From: Nitrospirales bacterium
GTDB lineage: Bacteria > Nitrospirota > Nitrospiria > Nitrospirales > UBA8639
DNA: 64,000 bases
Reading direction: 5' to 3'
Assembly: GCA_031315865.1 (NCBI GenBank)
Contig: JALDRJ010000002.1
Coordinates: 3,710,742 to 3,774,741 of the forward strand
In this document: positions 44,638 to 52,154 of the stretch, piece by piece
Layout: every line of letters begins with the position of its first letter
How positions within the stretch are numbered: the stretch's first letter is position 1
The notes under the pieces: generated by a model
Told to the model about the DNA's origin: nothing
What the model saw: only the letters and a program-made list of their open reading frames with translations
The model's database searches: none
Made by a program: the position numbers and the translations under genes

Positions 44638-44889
44638 ATGAGCATTGCAAAAAGTAAGAAGAATACTCTACGTATTACAGAAATTCTCCATGAAAGAGGT
44701 TCGTCCATGGTAGAGGAGATTTCAAAGGTTCCAGATGTTCAGTTACTGTCTCGTGCTTTAAGAGAAATAATCGTCGATGAGCTGGGCGATGAATTTTTTC
44801 AGAGAGGACTACGAGAAGATGGAGAACCAAATGAGTACGGGCTGGAATTAGAGAACCTTACTGATGCCTGTGGTTTAGCATGGGATTAA
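44638..44889 (+). CDS. Putative immunity protein for the second RHS tip
   Basis: An 83-residue acidic, helical, cytoplasmic protein (MSIAKSKKNTLRITEIL, ISKVPDVQLLSRALREIIVDELGDEF). GAGGG seven bases upstream is a good ribosome binding site, and the start lies ten bases after the restored stop of the toxin tip. Such short acidic genes right after RHS nuclease tips usually encode the matching immunity protein. I recognise no family. It looks intact although the toxin is frameshifted. Confidence 0.65.
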   Translation: MSIAKSKKNTLRITEILHERGSSMVEEISKVPDVQLLSRALREIIVDELGDEFFQRGLREDGEPNEYGLELENLTDACGLAWD

Positions 44890-45000
44890 CCCAGCCACAT
44901 TCAACCTTGAAGTGCACTACTGGCTTCGCGAAAATATAGGGGAAATTTGTAAATGGGGTCATTGCTTGACTTTATATTATCCCCTTATTCGTCCTGAGGC

Positions 45001-45460
45001 TATGGCCCGTCCATGACGACTCGAATATGCCGGGGCCCTGTATCATCTCACGCTCGGGACACTGGGTGGCAGGCTATCTCTCTGGATGACACCGACCGCG
45101 CACGCTTCCTGGATCTTCTCGGTGAGGAGGTCGAACAACAGCACTGACGGTGCTTGGCCTAGTGCTTGATAGACAACCATGACCATCTTTTACTTGAAAC
45201 GCAGGAAGCGAACCTGAGTCGGGGCATGCGCCGGCTCAATGGGCAATATACCCAAGGCTTTATCGGCGTGTCCCTCGGGCGCAGACGCTCCCCACTCGAG
45301 TAACGGGACCGGAAGTTTTGGCGCAGGTTGGCCAGGTGTATGGACTGATGACACCGCCCTCCTGACCCGCTCCCATTCGGGAGCCTATCAGTGTGCGGCC
45401 TGGCTGCGGCGACTGGCAGCCAACGAACCCGTAGCGGTGGTCGCCCAAATACGGGAAATA
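45001..45460 (+). pseudogene. REP-associated tyrosine transposase (Y1/RAYT), degenerate
   Basis: The typical RAYT start MARP(L)RLEYAGALYH(V)T is readable at 45002-45050, then LDDTDRARFLDLLGEEVEQQH, DNHDHLLLETQEANLSRGMR and RRLNGQYTQGF across shifting frames, with several stops. A DnaA-like C-terminal helix (VGQVYGLTDDTALLTRSHSG, RLAANEPVAVVAQ) is seen to about 45450. The HUH motif would be the DNHDHLLLE segment. It is clearly inactive. A copy of the short repeat abuts its end, fitting the link between RAYTs and REP-type elements. Confidence 0.75.
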
Positions 45461-45478
45461 CGGGTCAAATCTTTTGTT
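45457..45478. repeat. Short dispersed repeat, copy 2
   Basis: Exact copy of the repeat at 42252-42273, directly at the end of the RAYT remnant. Confidence 0.55.
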
Positions 45479-45864
45479 GTTGTTTTCTTCTTCGACAGTT
45501 CCAGCTGCCATTGTCCTTTCCCGCCCTGGACCTATTGGAGGCACAGAGAGCACGCATTTAGAACTGGCCAGAATCTTTGATTTGCAATCAGTCTAAATTT
45601 ACGCGTTGCTGAAAAACACAAATTGAAGGTAGCCAATTACGTCATCAAGCACGCGCCTTACCCGCTCTTGAACAGACATCGACTAGATGGGGACCACTCT
45701 ATTCTAAATGCAAGCGAGAAGAACCAAACAGTCGATTAAGAATACAATAACAAAAGACTTGACTCCAATTTTAGAAATTTAGAAGAGGAGAAAGAAGCTG
45801 GATGGACGTCGGTTTTTATGCTATGATGATTATATTGTGATGTTTTGCACGCGGAGTGATTGCA
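45479..45864. other. Non-coding stretch between RAYT remnant and toxin-antitoxin pair
   Basis: About 385 bases without a supported gene. TGGGGACCACT at 45688-45698 resembles an IS3-type terminal repeat but stands alone. The last 100 bases should carry the promoter of the antitoxin gene. Confidence 0.35.
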
Positions 45865-46110
45865 ATGGCCCAAGAGACTGGAAATGTTACAGTAAGAATG
45901 CCCGTGAAAACCCAAAAGAAACTGGATCAGATTGCCGCAGAAGCCGATCGGTCCCGGAACTGGATTATCAATGAAGCGATCGACCAATACCTGGATGTCT
46001 ATGCGTGGCAGGAAGAGCGTATCCGTGAACGGCTGAAAAAAGCGGAAAAAGGAGGAAAATTCCTTACCAAGGATCAAGTCAGTGACGTCATTGAGTCCTT
46101 TAAGCCATGA
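45865..46110 (+). CDS. Ribbon-helix-helix antitoxin (ParD/CopG-like)
   Basis: An 81-residue protein starting MAQETGNVTVRMPVKTQKKL, a beta strand and helices typical of RHH DNA-binding antitoxins (DQIAAEADRSRNWIINEAIDQYL), followed by an acidic/basic C-terminal tail that would wrap the toxin. GGAG eight bases before the ATG at 45865 favours this start over the GTG at 45856. It overlaps the toxin gene by four bases. It probably represses its own promoter together with the toxin. Confidence 0.88.
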   Translation: MAQETGNVTVRMPVKTQKKLDQIAAEADRSRNWIINEAIDQYLDVYAWQEERIRERLKKAEKGGKFLTKDQVSDVIESFKP

Positions 46111-46409
46111 TGAAGGAAGTCGAATGGCTTGAGGAGGCCCTTCAGGATTTAAAGGAAATCGGCCAGTTTATCGCAACCGATGATCCGCAGGCAGCGTACC
46201 GGGTTTTGACCAAAATCGAAACCAGCGTTCAATCCCTCGAACACCACCCACAGCTCGGTCGGCCTGGACGTGTGCCAAAAACACGGGAGCTGATCATTCC
46301 GGGCCTGCCGTTTATCGTTCCGTATTACCTGAAACAGCATAAAATCCGCATTCTGGCCGTGATGCATACCGCCAGAAAATGGCCTGATGAGTTTACCAAT
46401 CTTCAATAA
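46107..46409 (+). CDS. RelE/ParE-family toxin
   Basis: A 100-residue small alpha/beta toxin: VEWLEEALQDLKEIGQFIA, VLTKIETSVQSLEHHPQLGRPGRVPKTREL and a C-terminal strand ILAVMHTARKWP, the RelE/ParE layout. ParE members poison gyrase, RelE members cut mRNA; the RxxGRxGRxpGTRE-like segment and VMHTARKWP fit ParE better. The start overlaps the antitoxin stop (ATGATG). It closes the accessory island. Confidence 0.88.
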   Translation: MMKEVEWLEEALQDLKEIGQFIATDDPQAAYRVLTKIETSVQSLEHHPQLGRPGRVPKTRELIIPGLPFIVPYYLKQHKIRILAVMHTARKWPDEFTNLQ

Positions 46410-46500
46410 GGGAAGCCGTACAGAATTGAGGTACGACAAATACCGCCCAAAATTTCTGCGCCATTTATAGGCGTTTCAAATAATTTCCGTAAAGGATAAA

Positions 46501-46518
46501 GGGGGCAAATCTTTTGTT
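46501..46518. repeat. Short dispersed repeat, copy 3 (partial)
   Basis: GGGGGCAAATCTTTTGTT, matching most of copies 1 and 2. It lies between the toxin gene and the neu operon, at the right margin of the accessory island. Confidence 0.45.
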
Positions 46519-46553
46519 GATTAATTTGCGCACGGCACACACATTTCCTGGAA

Positions 46554-47717
46554 TCAGTATGTCAGCTTCTTTTCGAATGTCAGGGGAACACTCGTCAATA
46601 ACTCGGCAATCTGTTCTCCCGCTTTGCCATTTCCGTAGAGCGCGTCTTCACTGAATTTGCCTTGTGCGGCTTGTTTGTGAATAGCGCCCAAGATTTCTTC
46701 CCGGTCATACCCTACATCGATGACATTGCCCCCTCGATCACGTCCATCCTGACGACTGCCAATATTGACCGCCGGCACGCCCAAGAATGAACATTCTCGA
46801 ATTCCCGCACTCGAATTGCCCACCAAACACTTGCTGCGATAGATCGTCTGCACAAACACTTCCGGAGGCAAATTCCTAAAGAAGTGGACATTGGGTAAAT
46901 CATAGTGCTCCCGGAATATACGAATCCCCTGAGATGTCCCATCGGAGCCCGCATCCACGTTCGGCCAAAACCACAGCGTCGCAAGGCCACTTGCATGGAC
47001 GGCGTGCAGGGTCTCCTCGATATGTCGGCGCGCTTCCTGGTATTCAGTCGTGACCGGGTGCTGCAACACGACGATATATCCGTTGGAAATATCAAACTCG
47101 GATCCGGCCCCCCCATACGTTTCAAAAAACTTCTCAAACGTGATAGGTGGCCGCGCGATGGCTTCTTGCGCAAGATCGATCGACGGACACCCGGTCACAA
47201 AGACCCGGTCCGTGCGCTCACCCATGCGCCGCACTCGTTCGGCCGCCTGTGTGGTCGAGACAAAATGCAGGTCGGCCAGTTTCGTCACTGCATGGCGAAC
47301 TTTTTCATCGATCGAGCCGGTGATTTCCCCACCTTGAACATGAACGAGGGGAATGTTCATATAGGCCGCACAAACCGCTGTCGCCATCGTTTCAAACCGG
47401 TCGGCTATGGTTACAACGACATCAGGCTTCAAGTCATCGAAGACGGTCGCCATTTCCGCGAGACCGAGTCCTGTTGACTTCGCCGAGGTGACCGGGTTTT
47501 CTCCCTCCACGATCATATAGACGCGACGATCGATGGAGAACCCATCCCGTTCGATCACCGCGCAAGTCCCTCCATACCGGTCAAGCAACGCGGAGGCTGC
47601 GACCACAAGTTGCAGCTTAAGATGAGGATGGTCGCGAATCGCTTCGAGCGCGGTACGGATACGAGAATAACTCGGTCGTGCGGTAATCACGACACAGACT
47701 TTTCGTTGGTTCACCAA
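46554..47717 (-). CDS. neuC: UDP-N-acetylglucosamine 2-epimerase (hydrolysing), NeuC-type
   Basis: A 387-residue GT-B-like enzyme that should hydrolyse UDP-GlcNAc (or a related UDP-sugar) to ManNAc and UDP, the first step of nonulosonic acid synthesis. KVCVVITARPSYSRIRTALEAI at the N-terminus, VVTIADRFETMATAVCAAYMNIPLVHVQGGE and VGNSSAGIRECSFLGVPAVNIGSRQDGR are hallmarks of the hydrolysing branch. It begins three bases after the neuB stop. Whether the product leads to Neu5Ac or legionaminic acid cannot be told; no extra amino-sugar genes are present. Confidence 0.92.
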   Translation of the reverse strand: MVNQRKVCVVITARPSYSRIRTALEAIRDHPHLKLQLVVAASALLDRYGGTCAVIERDGFSIDRRVYMIVEGENPVTSAKSTGLGLAEMATVFDDLKPDVVVTIADRFETMATAVCAAYMNIPLVHVQGGEITGSIDEKVRHAVTKLADLHFVSTTQAAERVRRMGERTDRVFVTGCPSIDLAQEAIARPPITFEKFFETYGGAGSEFDISNGYIVVLQHPVTTEYQEARRHIEETLHAVHASGLATLWFWPNVDAGSDGTSQGIRIFREHYDLPNVHFFRNLPPEVFVQTIYRSKCLVGNSSAGIRECSFLGVPAVNIGSRQDGRDRGGNVIDVGYDREEILGAIHKQAAQGKFSEDALYGNGKAGEQIAELLTSVPLTFEKKLTY

Positions 47718-47720
47718 TGT

Positions 47721-48767
47721 TTACTCCACATCATCAAACACAATATTGGAATCACGCGCCACAGACCGACGCAATCGCCGACCTAATAATTTCGGAAGCT
47801 GTCCCGGGGTCAATCCTGTCGCGGGCTTTTTGGTCGTCAGATGTTCATGGCGCAAAATCGTACCTTCCCGCAAGTCTTCTCTAGCCACGATACTTTTCAT
47901 GAAGATATCGCGAAGGGGCGCAACCTCATCCATCGTGATGGTTTTTTCGACGGGATACGCCTTCATCGTCTCGATCATCCGGATACCATTTACCAGCTGC
48001 CGTAATTCATCCGTAGTTACGGAAGCCGGAACATCCGGACCAAACATCTCCCGGCTCAAGGTCACATGCACTTCCAAGACTTCCATCCCCATCGTCGCAG
48101 CGGCTAACCCCGGATAAATCGTTCCGGAATGATCTGACAGCCCCACGGAAGATTGATATCGTTCACGAAACATGGACAACACATTCAGGCCAATCCGCTC
48201 TGGCGGACAAGGATAGAGGGACGTACATTGCAAGATGGCCAACGACCTCGCCTGTCCGCGCACAAAGGAGACCGCCTCATCAATTTCCTCAAGACCGCTC
48301 ATGCCCGTCGAAAGAATCACCGGCATGTTCGTCGCCGCCATGGCACCCAGGAGCGGAAGGTTGGTAATTTCTCCAGATGGAACCTTCCAGGCCTCAACAC
48401 CCACCTTCTCTAAGAGCTCCACCGCCTCAAGAGAAAACGGGGAACTCATGAATCCGATCTGCCTCCGTTTCGCATGTTCTCGCAACCCCTGCCATTGCTC
48501 AAGCGTAAACTCCATCCGACGCCAGTATTCATATCGTGTCGCATCTTGCTGACTGAACGACTTTCGCCAGGGTTCCGCCTTGGTACTCTCAGCTGCGGCA
48601 ATATGAGTCTGAAATTTCACAGCGTCGGCACCGGCATCGGCAATCGCGTCGATGAAAGCATGGGCAAGTCCTAAACTTCCATCATGTGACTGACCGACCT
48701 CCGCAATAATGGCACAGGGAGCGCCTTGCTCAGGCTGTTGAAGCCACGTTGAATTCATGGAGTCCAC
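47721..48767 (-). CDS. neuB: N-acetylneuraminate (nonulosonate) synthase NeuB
   Basis: A 348-residue enzyme condensing ManNAc (or a relative) with phosphoenolpyruvate. The TIM-barrel NeuB domain has AIIAEVGQSHDGSLGLAHAFI, ADAVKFQTHIA, IGFMSSPFSLEAVELLE, KVPSGEITNLPLL and ILSTGMS; a C-terminal SAF/antifreeze-like domain (REDLREGTILRHEHLTTKKP) completes it. The start is a GTG with AAGGA four bases upstream; an ATG at 48758 is the alternative. It lies between neuA and neuC in one leftward operon. Confidence 0.93.
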   Translation of the reverse strand: MDSMNSTWLQQPEQGAPCAIIAEVGQSHDGSLGLAHAFIDAIADAGADAVKFQTHIAAAESTKAEPWRKSFSQQDATRYEYWRRMEFTLEQWQGLREHAKRRQIGFMSSPFSLEAVELLEKVGVEAWKVPSGEITNLPLLGAMAATNMPVILSTGMSGLEEIDEAVSFVRGQARSLAILQCTSLYPCPPERIGLNVLSMFRERYQSSVGLSDHSGTIYPGLAAATMGMEVLEVHVTLSREMFGPDVPASVTTDELRQLVNGIRMIETMKAYPVEKTITMDEVAPLRDIFMKSIVAREDLREGTILRHEHLTTKKPATGLTPGQLPKLLGRRLRRSVARDSNIVFDDVE

Positions 48768-48796
48768 GTCATCCTTTTTTCATGAACAAGATTCGT

Positions 48797-49525
48797 TTAT
48801 GTCGATTCATCATGACTCTCTTGCCGTTGATAGAGTATATTGGCCAAGTCCAGTTCGAAGGGCTCATCAATATTCACGACATAACGGTCGATCAACACGC
48901 CAACGCAATCTCGTTCCACGATCATCCCATTGTCGATGAGATGCTCTCTTCTGACGGCATAGCAGAGACCATTCCTCGAATAATACGAGGGGATGGACTG
49001 GCGTAAAGAATGTTTCGCACCATCTTCGAGATAAAAATGCAATCGATGGTCAGAGTCCAACGTCAGAAGTTTGTGAGGCGTAAAGTGGCCGGGAACGCGA
49101 CTAATGGTCGCCGCAGCCTGATGATTTCCGGTGATTAACTCCCGGACGGTACGCTCGACCTCTTCGGGCTTTCGTAACGGAGTCGTGGGCTGCAGGAGCA
49201 AAGAAAGGTCAAAACGACGTTGATAATGGGCCTCACTTTGCAACCAGGCATGTTGCCACATGCCTAAGGCAGGGGCCTCATCACTCGCGAAGACATCAGG
49301 CCGCATAAACGGAACATCGAGTCCATGCGTTCGTCCTTCTTCGGCCATCTCATGATCATCGGTTGTAAGAACGGCTTGATCAATCCATTGAAGCGATCGA
49401 ATAACCTTCGCGGCATGTGCGATTAACGATTCCCCTCCCACGGTACGAAGGTTTTTTCTGGGGATTCCCTTACTTCCCCCACGGGCCGGAACGACCGCGA
49501 GAACGCTCAAGCCCTCCCAGGACAC
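48797..49525 (-). CDS. neuA: CMP-N-acetylneuraminate (nonulosonate) cytidylyltransferase NeuA
   Basis: A 242-residue cytidylyltransferase that activates the nonulosonate as its CMP sugar. The nucleotide-binding motif is VVPARGGSKGIPRKNLR; LLLQPTTPLRKPEEVERTV and the C-terminal DEPFELDLANIL are typical. The start is GTG at 49525 with GGGGAGG four bases upstream. It is the first gene of the neuA-neuB-neuC operon and begins 156 bases after the end of the ceramide operon on the same strand. No sialyltransferase is adjacent. Confidence 0.92.
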   Translation of the reverse strand: MSWEGLSVLAVVPARGGSKGIPRKNLRTVGGESLIAHAAKVIRSLQWIDQAVLTTDDHEMAEEGRTHGLDVPFMRPDVFASDEAPALGMWQHAWLQSEAHYQRRFDLSLLLQPTTPLRKPEEVERTVRELITGNHQAAATISRVPGHFTPHKLLTLDSDHRLHFYLEDGAKHSLRQSIPSYYSRNGLCYAVRREHLIDNGMIVERDCVGVLIDRYVVNIDEPFELDLANILYQRQESHDEST

Positions 49526-49681
49526 ATCACCTCCCCAGCCGTTACCGGTTACTCAATGGATTGATAGGGACACTCACCCAACCGAACGACACCCTTCAGA
49601 ATGCATAGTTCGTGAGGAAAAAGCGATAATCAGGACATTCCGTGAATGGAGTTAGAAATCCTCGCGACCATTGCGAGCGAC

Positions 49682-50881
49682 TCATGGTGTATCCGATTCT
49701 GCATACTTCGCTCTCAACAGTCCAAAGACATCACAAATATACGCGAGCTGCTCTTCGGAATGTGCAGCACTTACACTGCATCGGAGTAAGCTCACCCCAT
49801 TCGGAGTCGCAGGAGGAAGCATTAAATTCACGTAGACGCCTTGTTCCACGAGCCCATTCCAAAAGGCAATCGCATATTCTTTCGATGGAACTGTTGCGGC
49901 AATGACCGGAGACACCTCCGGGCCAAGGGTGAACCCAATTTTCTGCAGGCCGGCATAGAGCGTGTGACTATTTTTCCAGAGCCGTTCGCGCAAGGAGACG
50001 TTCTCTTCGAGTATCTTCAAGGCACGTCGCGTTGAAGCCACGACAGAAGGACACAACGAAGCGGAAAAGATATAGGGCCTGCTCGTGTAGCGAATCAGGT
50101 CCAATTCAGGCCGGCGGCTGACGCAAAACCCGCCCGTTGACCCTAGACTCTTGCTGAAGGTTCCGACGATAAAATCGACTTTTTCTTCCAGATTTGCTTC
50201 TTCCGCAAGACCTCGACCGCGTGCACCGAGAACACCGAGCGAATGCGCTTCATCCACGACCAGGCAGGCTCCATACTGCTCTTTTATGGCCGTAATGGCG
50301 GCAAGCGGCGCGCGATCACCCAGCATGCTGTACACCCCTTCGATCACAATCACTGTCATCGAAGCCCGCTCACCGAGTCTTTTCAAGCGTTTTTCCAGAT
50401 CATTGACGTCGTTATGACGAAATCGAATCACCTCGGCTCCACCCAAGCGACATCCATCGTAGATGCTCGCATGGCTATCAGCATCCAGCAGAATCACGTC
50501 TTCAGGGCCAGCCAAGGTTGAAAGGAGACCAAGATTGGCTTGATAACCGGTAGAAAAGACGATTGCTCCGGCACACCCATAAAAGTCGGCCAATTCTCGC
50601 TCAAGAGCCACGTGCCCCTGAAAAGAACCATTTGCCATCCGAGAGCCAGTCGTTCCAGTGCCTTGCGTCACTAAGGCTTCACGAGCGGATTCTATACACT
50701 GAGGATCAAACGTGAGACCAAGATAATTGTTCGTTCCCGCCAGGATCGTGCGTCGCCCGTTGATGATCGCTTCGGTGGGCGAGAGCACACGCTCCACGGT
50801 TAGGCTAAAGGGATCGGCTCCATGCTCAACGATGGACTGATGCGCTGCAAGAACGGGTTTAAACTTATCGAAGAGATTCAT
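49682..50881 (-). CDS. spt: Serine palmitoyltransferase-like alpha-oxoamine synthase
   Basis: A 399-residue PLP enzyme of the AONS/KBL/SPT family. Lys244 (TFSKSLGSTGGF) is the PLP lysine, with His137 (DADSHASIYDG), Asp210 and His213 (VVDEAHSLG) in place. Alone it could be BioF or KBL, but its ATG overlaps the stop of a dedicated acyl carrier protein gene by four bases, and a CerR-like reductase and acyl-ACP synthetase complete the operon, as in the Caulobacter ceramide locus. It would condense serine with a fatty acyl thioester to give 3-ketosphinganine, the first step of sphingolipid synthesis. Pathway assignment is from context. Confidence 0.85.
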   Translation of the reverse strand: MNLFDKFKPVLAAHQSIVEHGADPFSLTVERVLSPTEAIINGRRTILAGTNNYLGLTFDPQCIESAREALVTQGTGTTGSRMANGSFQGHVALERELADFYGCAGAIVFSTGYQANLGLLSTLAGPEDVILLDADSHASIYDGCRLGGAEVIRFRHNDVNDLEKRLKRLGERASMTVIVIEGVYSMLGDRAPLAAITAIKEQYGACLVVDEAHSLGVLGARGRGLAEEANLEEKVDFIVGTFSKSLGSTGGFCVSRRPELDLIRYTSRPYIFSASLCPSVVASTRRALKILEENVSLRERLWKNSHTLYAGLQKIGFTLGPEVSPVIAATVPSKEYAIAFWNGLVEQGVYVNLMLPPATPNGVSLLRCSVSAAHSEEQLAYICDVFGLLRAKYAESDTP

Positions 50882-51129
50882 GAGGCTGGGACAACGAGTT
50901 TGGAAATGCGATCGGCGAGGTCATGAACAGTTCGAACCTCGGGAACAATATTGAGCGGCACGGAAATGTCAAACTCATCTTCAATAGTGGACAGTAGCTC
51001 CATCACCTGCATGGAGTCCAGGCCCAAGTCTGCCACAAGCTGAGTGTTGGATTCCAGGATGACGCCTTCTTTTTTAAAAGGTGTCAATAGTTCGCAAAGC
51101 CGTGTGACTACCTCGTCATGTGTAAGCAT
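50878..51129 (-). CDS. acpR: Dedicated acyl carrier protein of the ceramide operon
   Basis: An 83-residue ACP with the phosphopantetheine serine at 39 (DLGLDSMQVMELL) in an acidic four-helix context. AAGGAGAAG before the ATG is a strong ribosome binding site, and its stop overlaps the spt start, so the two are co-translated. It likely carries the fatty acid loaded by the AMP-binding synthetase upstream and hands it to the serine palmitoyltransferase. It is distinct from a housekeeping ACP because of its location. Confidence 0.85.
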   Translation of the reverse strand: MLTHDEVVTRLCELLTPFKKEGVILESNTQLVADLGLDSMQVMELLSTIEDEFDISVPLNIVPEVRTVHDLADRISKLVVPAS

Positions 51130-51204
51130 TATCTTCTCCTTCGACCTTGGAGGTCTAACGACTCTGAGTAGGGGAAAGAAGCGTGCTCAGCTTCCTCCAG
51201 CAAG

Positions 51205-52128
51205 TCACAAACCAGATAATGAACGTCTTACGCCTTCCTTGAGCATGACCGACGGCCGCCATCCCAATTCCAATCTCAACGCAGAATTGTCACATACCCA
51301 ATCAGCATGCCGCAATTCCCGAACTTTACCATAGGTCAGTATCGGATCATACCCAATGATCCGTGCCATAACCTGATTCATTGAAGCCGTAGCATTCAAC
51401 AGCGAAGCTGGAACGACCAATCGCCACACCTTTTTTTCACTGACCAGCTCGAAAACTTCTTGCCAGGAATATCCTCCGGTTTTTCCATCGTGCAACTCAA
51501 ACGCCCGCCCGGCATGCACACCTCGATCCAGCCAAGCGAGCACAGCATTCGCTAAATCTTCGACGAAGAGCATAGAAAATCGTGCCCTATCGGACCCCAA
51601 TTGAACTCCAATGCCGCGTCGAATCCAGCGAAAGAGAGGGAGGATCGCATGATCCTGAGGACCATAGACAGCAGGCGGACGAAAAATAATCCATGGCATG
51701 AAACCGGCTGCTTCTTCAAGCGCCAGTTCCCCCTGATTCTTACTCCAGGCGTAATTCGATAGCGAAGGCTCCCTGGCAGCCAAAGAGGAAATTAACACGA
51801 ATCGTGGTGGGGTCTGCTGTGAGGCAGCCAGCCGGACGATTCGTCGAACTCCTTCAACATTGGTTTGCTCAAACTGATGGGAGTGAAGGCCACGGACTCT
51901 TCCGGCACAATGTACGATGGCCTCCGCGTCTTTGATTAAATCATGGAGCGGCTTCTCATCATGCAACGTTCCTTGAACAAACTCTGTTGTACTGGAAGAT
52001 TCTTGTCGTTTCGGTCGAAACGAGGAACGAACGAGTACTCGGACCGTCCAACCTGCCTCTTCCAAAAATCGCCATAGGACTTGGCCAATAAACCCGGTCC
52101 CTCCCGTCAAGGCCACAATTCGGGACAT
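51205..52128 (-). CDS. cerR: NAD-dependent epimerase/reductase, CerR-like (ceramide reductase)
   Basis: A 307-residue extended SDR. The cofactor motif is ALTGGTGFIGQVL at the N-terminus, with HCAGRVRG, SSLAAREPS and the catalytic pair in NYAWSKNQGE. In Caulobacter the equivalent gene in the spt operon reduces the keto group of the ceramide precursor, so the same role is inferred here. It sits 26 bases after the synthetase gene and about 75 before the ACP gene. By sequence alone a sugar epimerase could not be excluded. Confidence 0.8.
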   Translation of the reverse strand: MSRIVALTGGTGFIGQVLWRFLEEAGWTVRVLVRSSFRPKRQESSSTTEFVQGTLHDEKPLHDLIKDAEAIVHCAGRVRGLHSHQFEQTNVEGVRRIVRLAASQQTPPRFVLISSLAAREPSLSNYAWSKNQGELALEEAAGFMPWIIFRPPAVYGPQDHAILPLFRWIRRGIGVQLGSDRARFSMLFVEDLANAVLAWLDRGVHAGRAFELHDGKTGGYSWQEVFELVSEKKVWRLVVPASLLNATASMNQVMARIIGYDPILTYGKVRELRHADWVCDNSALRLELGWRPSVMLKEGVRRSLSGL

Positions 52129-52154
52129 GCGTATTGCCCAAGACGCCGTGCTGC

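Noticed and set aside
45239..45580. 113-codon + strand open frame
   Set aside because: It lies in the decayed RAYT; the readable transposase motifs are in shifting frames, so this frame is incidental.
45688..45698. Solo IS3-type end (TGGGGACCACT)
   Set aside because: Too short to distinguish from chance; no transposase debris next to it.
49682..50881. Biotin synthesis (BioF) reading of the spt gene
   Set aside because: No other bio gene is near, while ACP, acyl-ACP synthetase and CerR-like genes form the operon.
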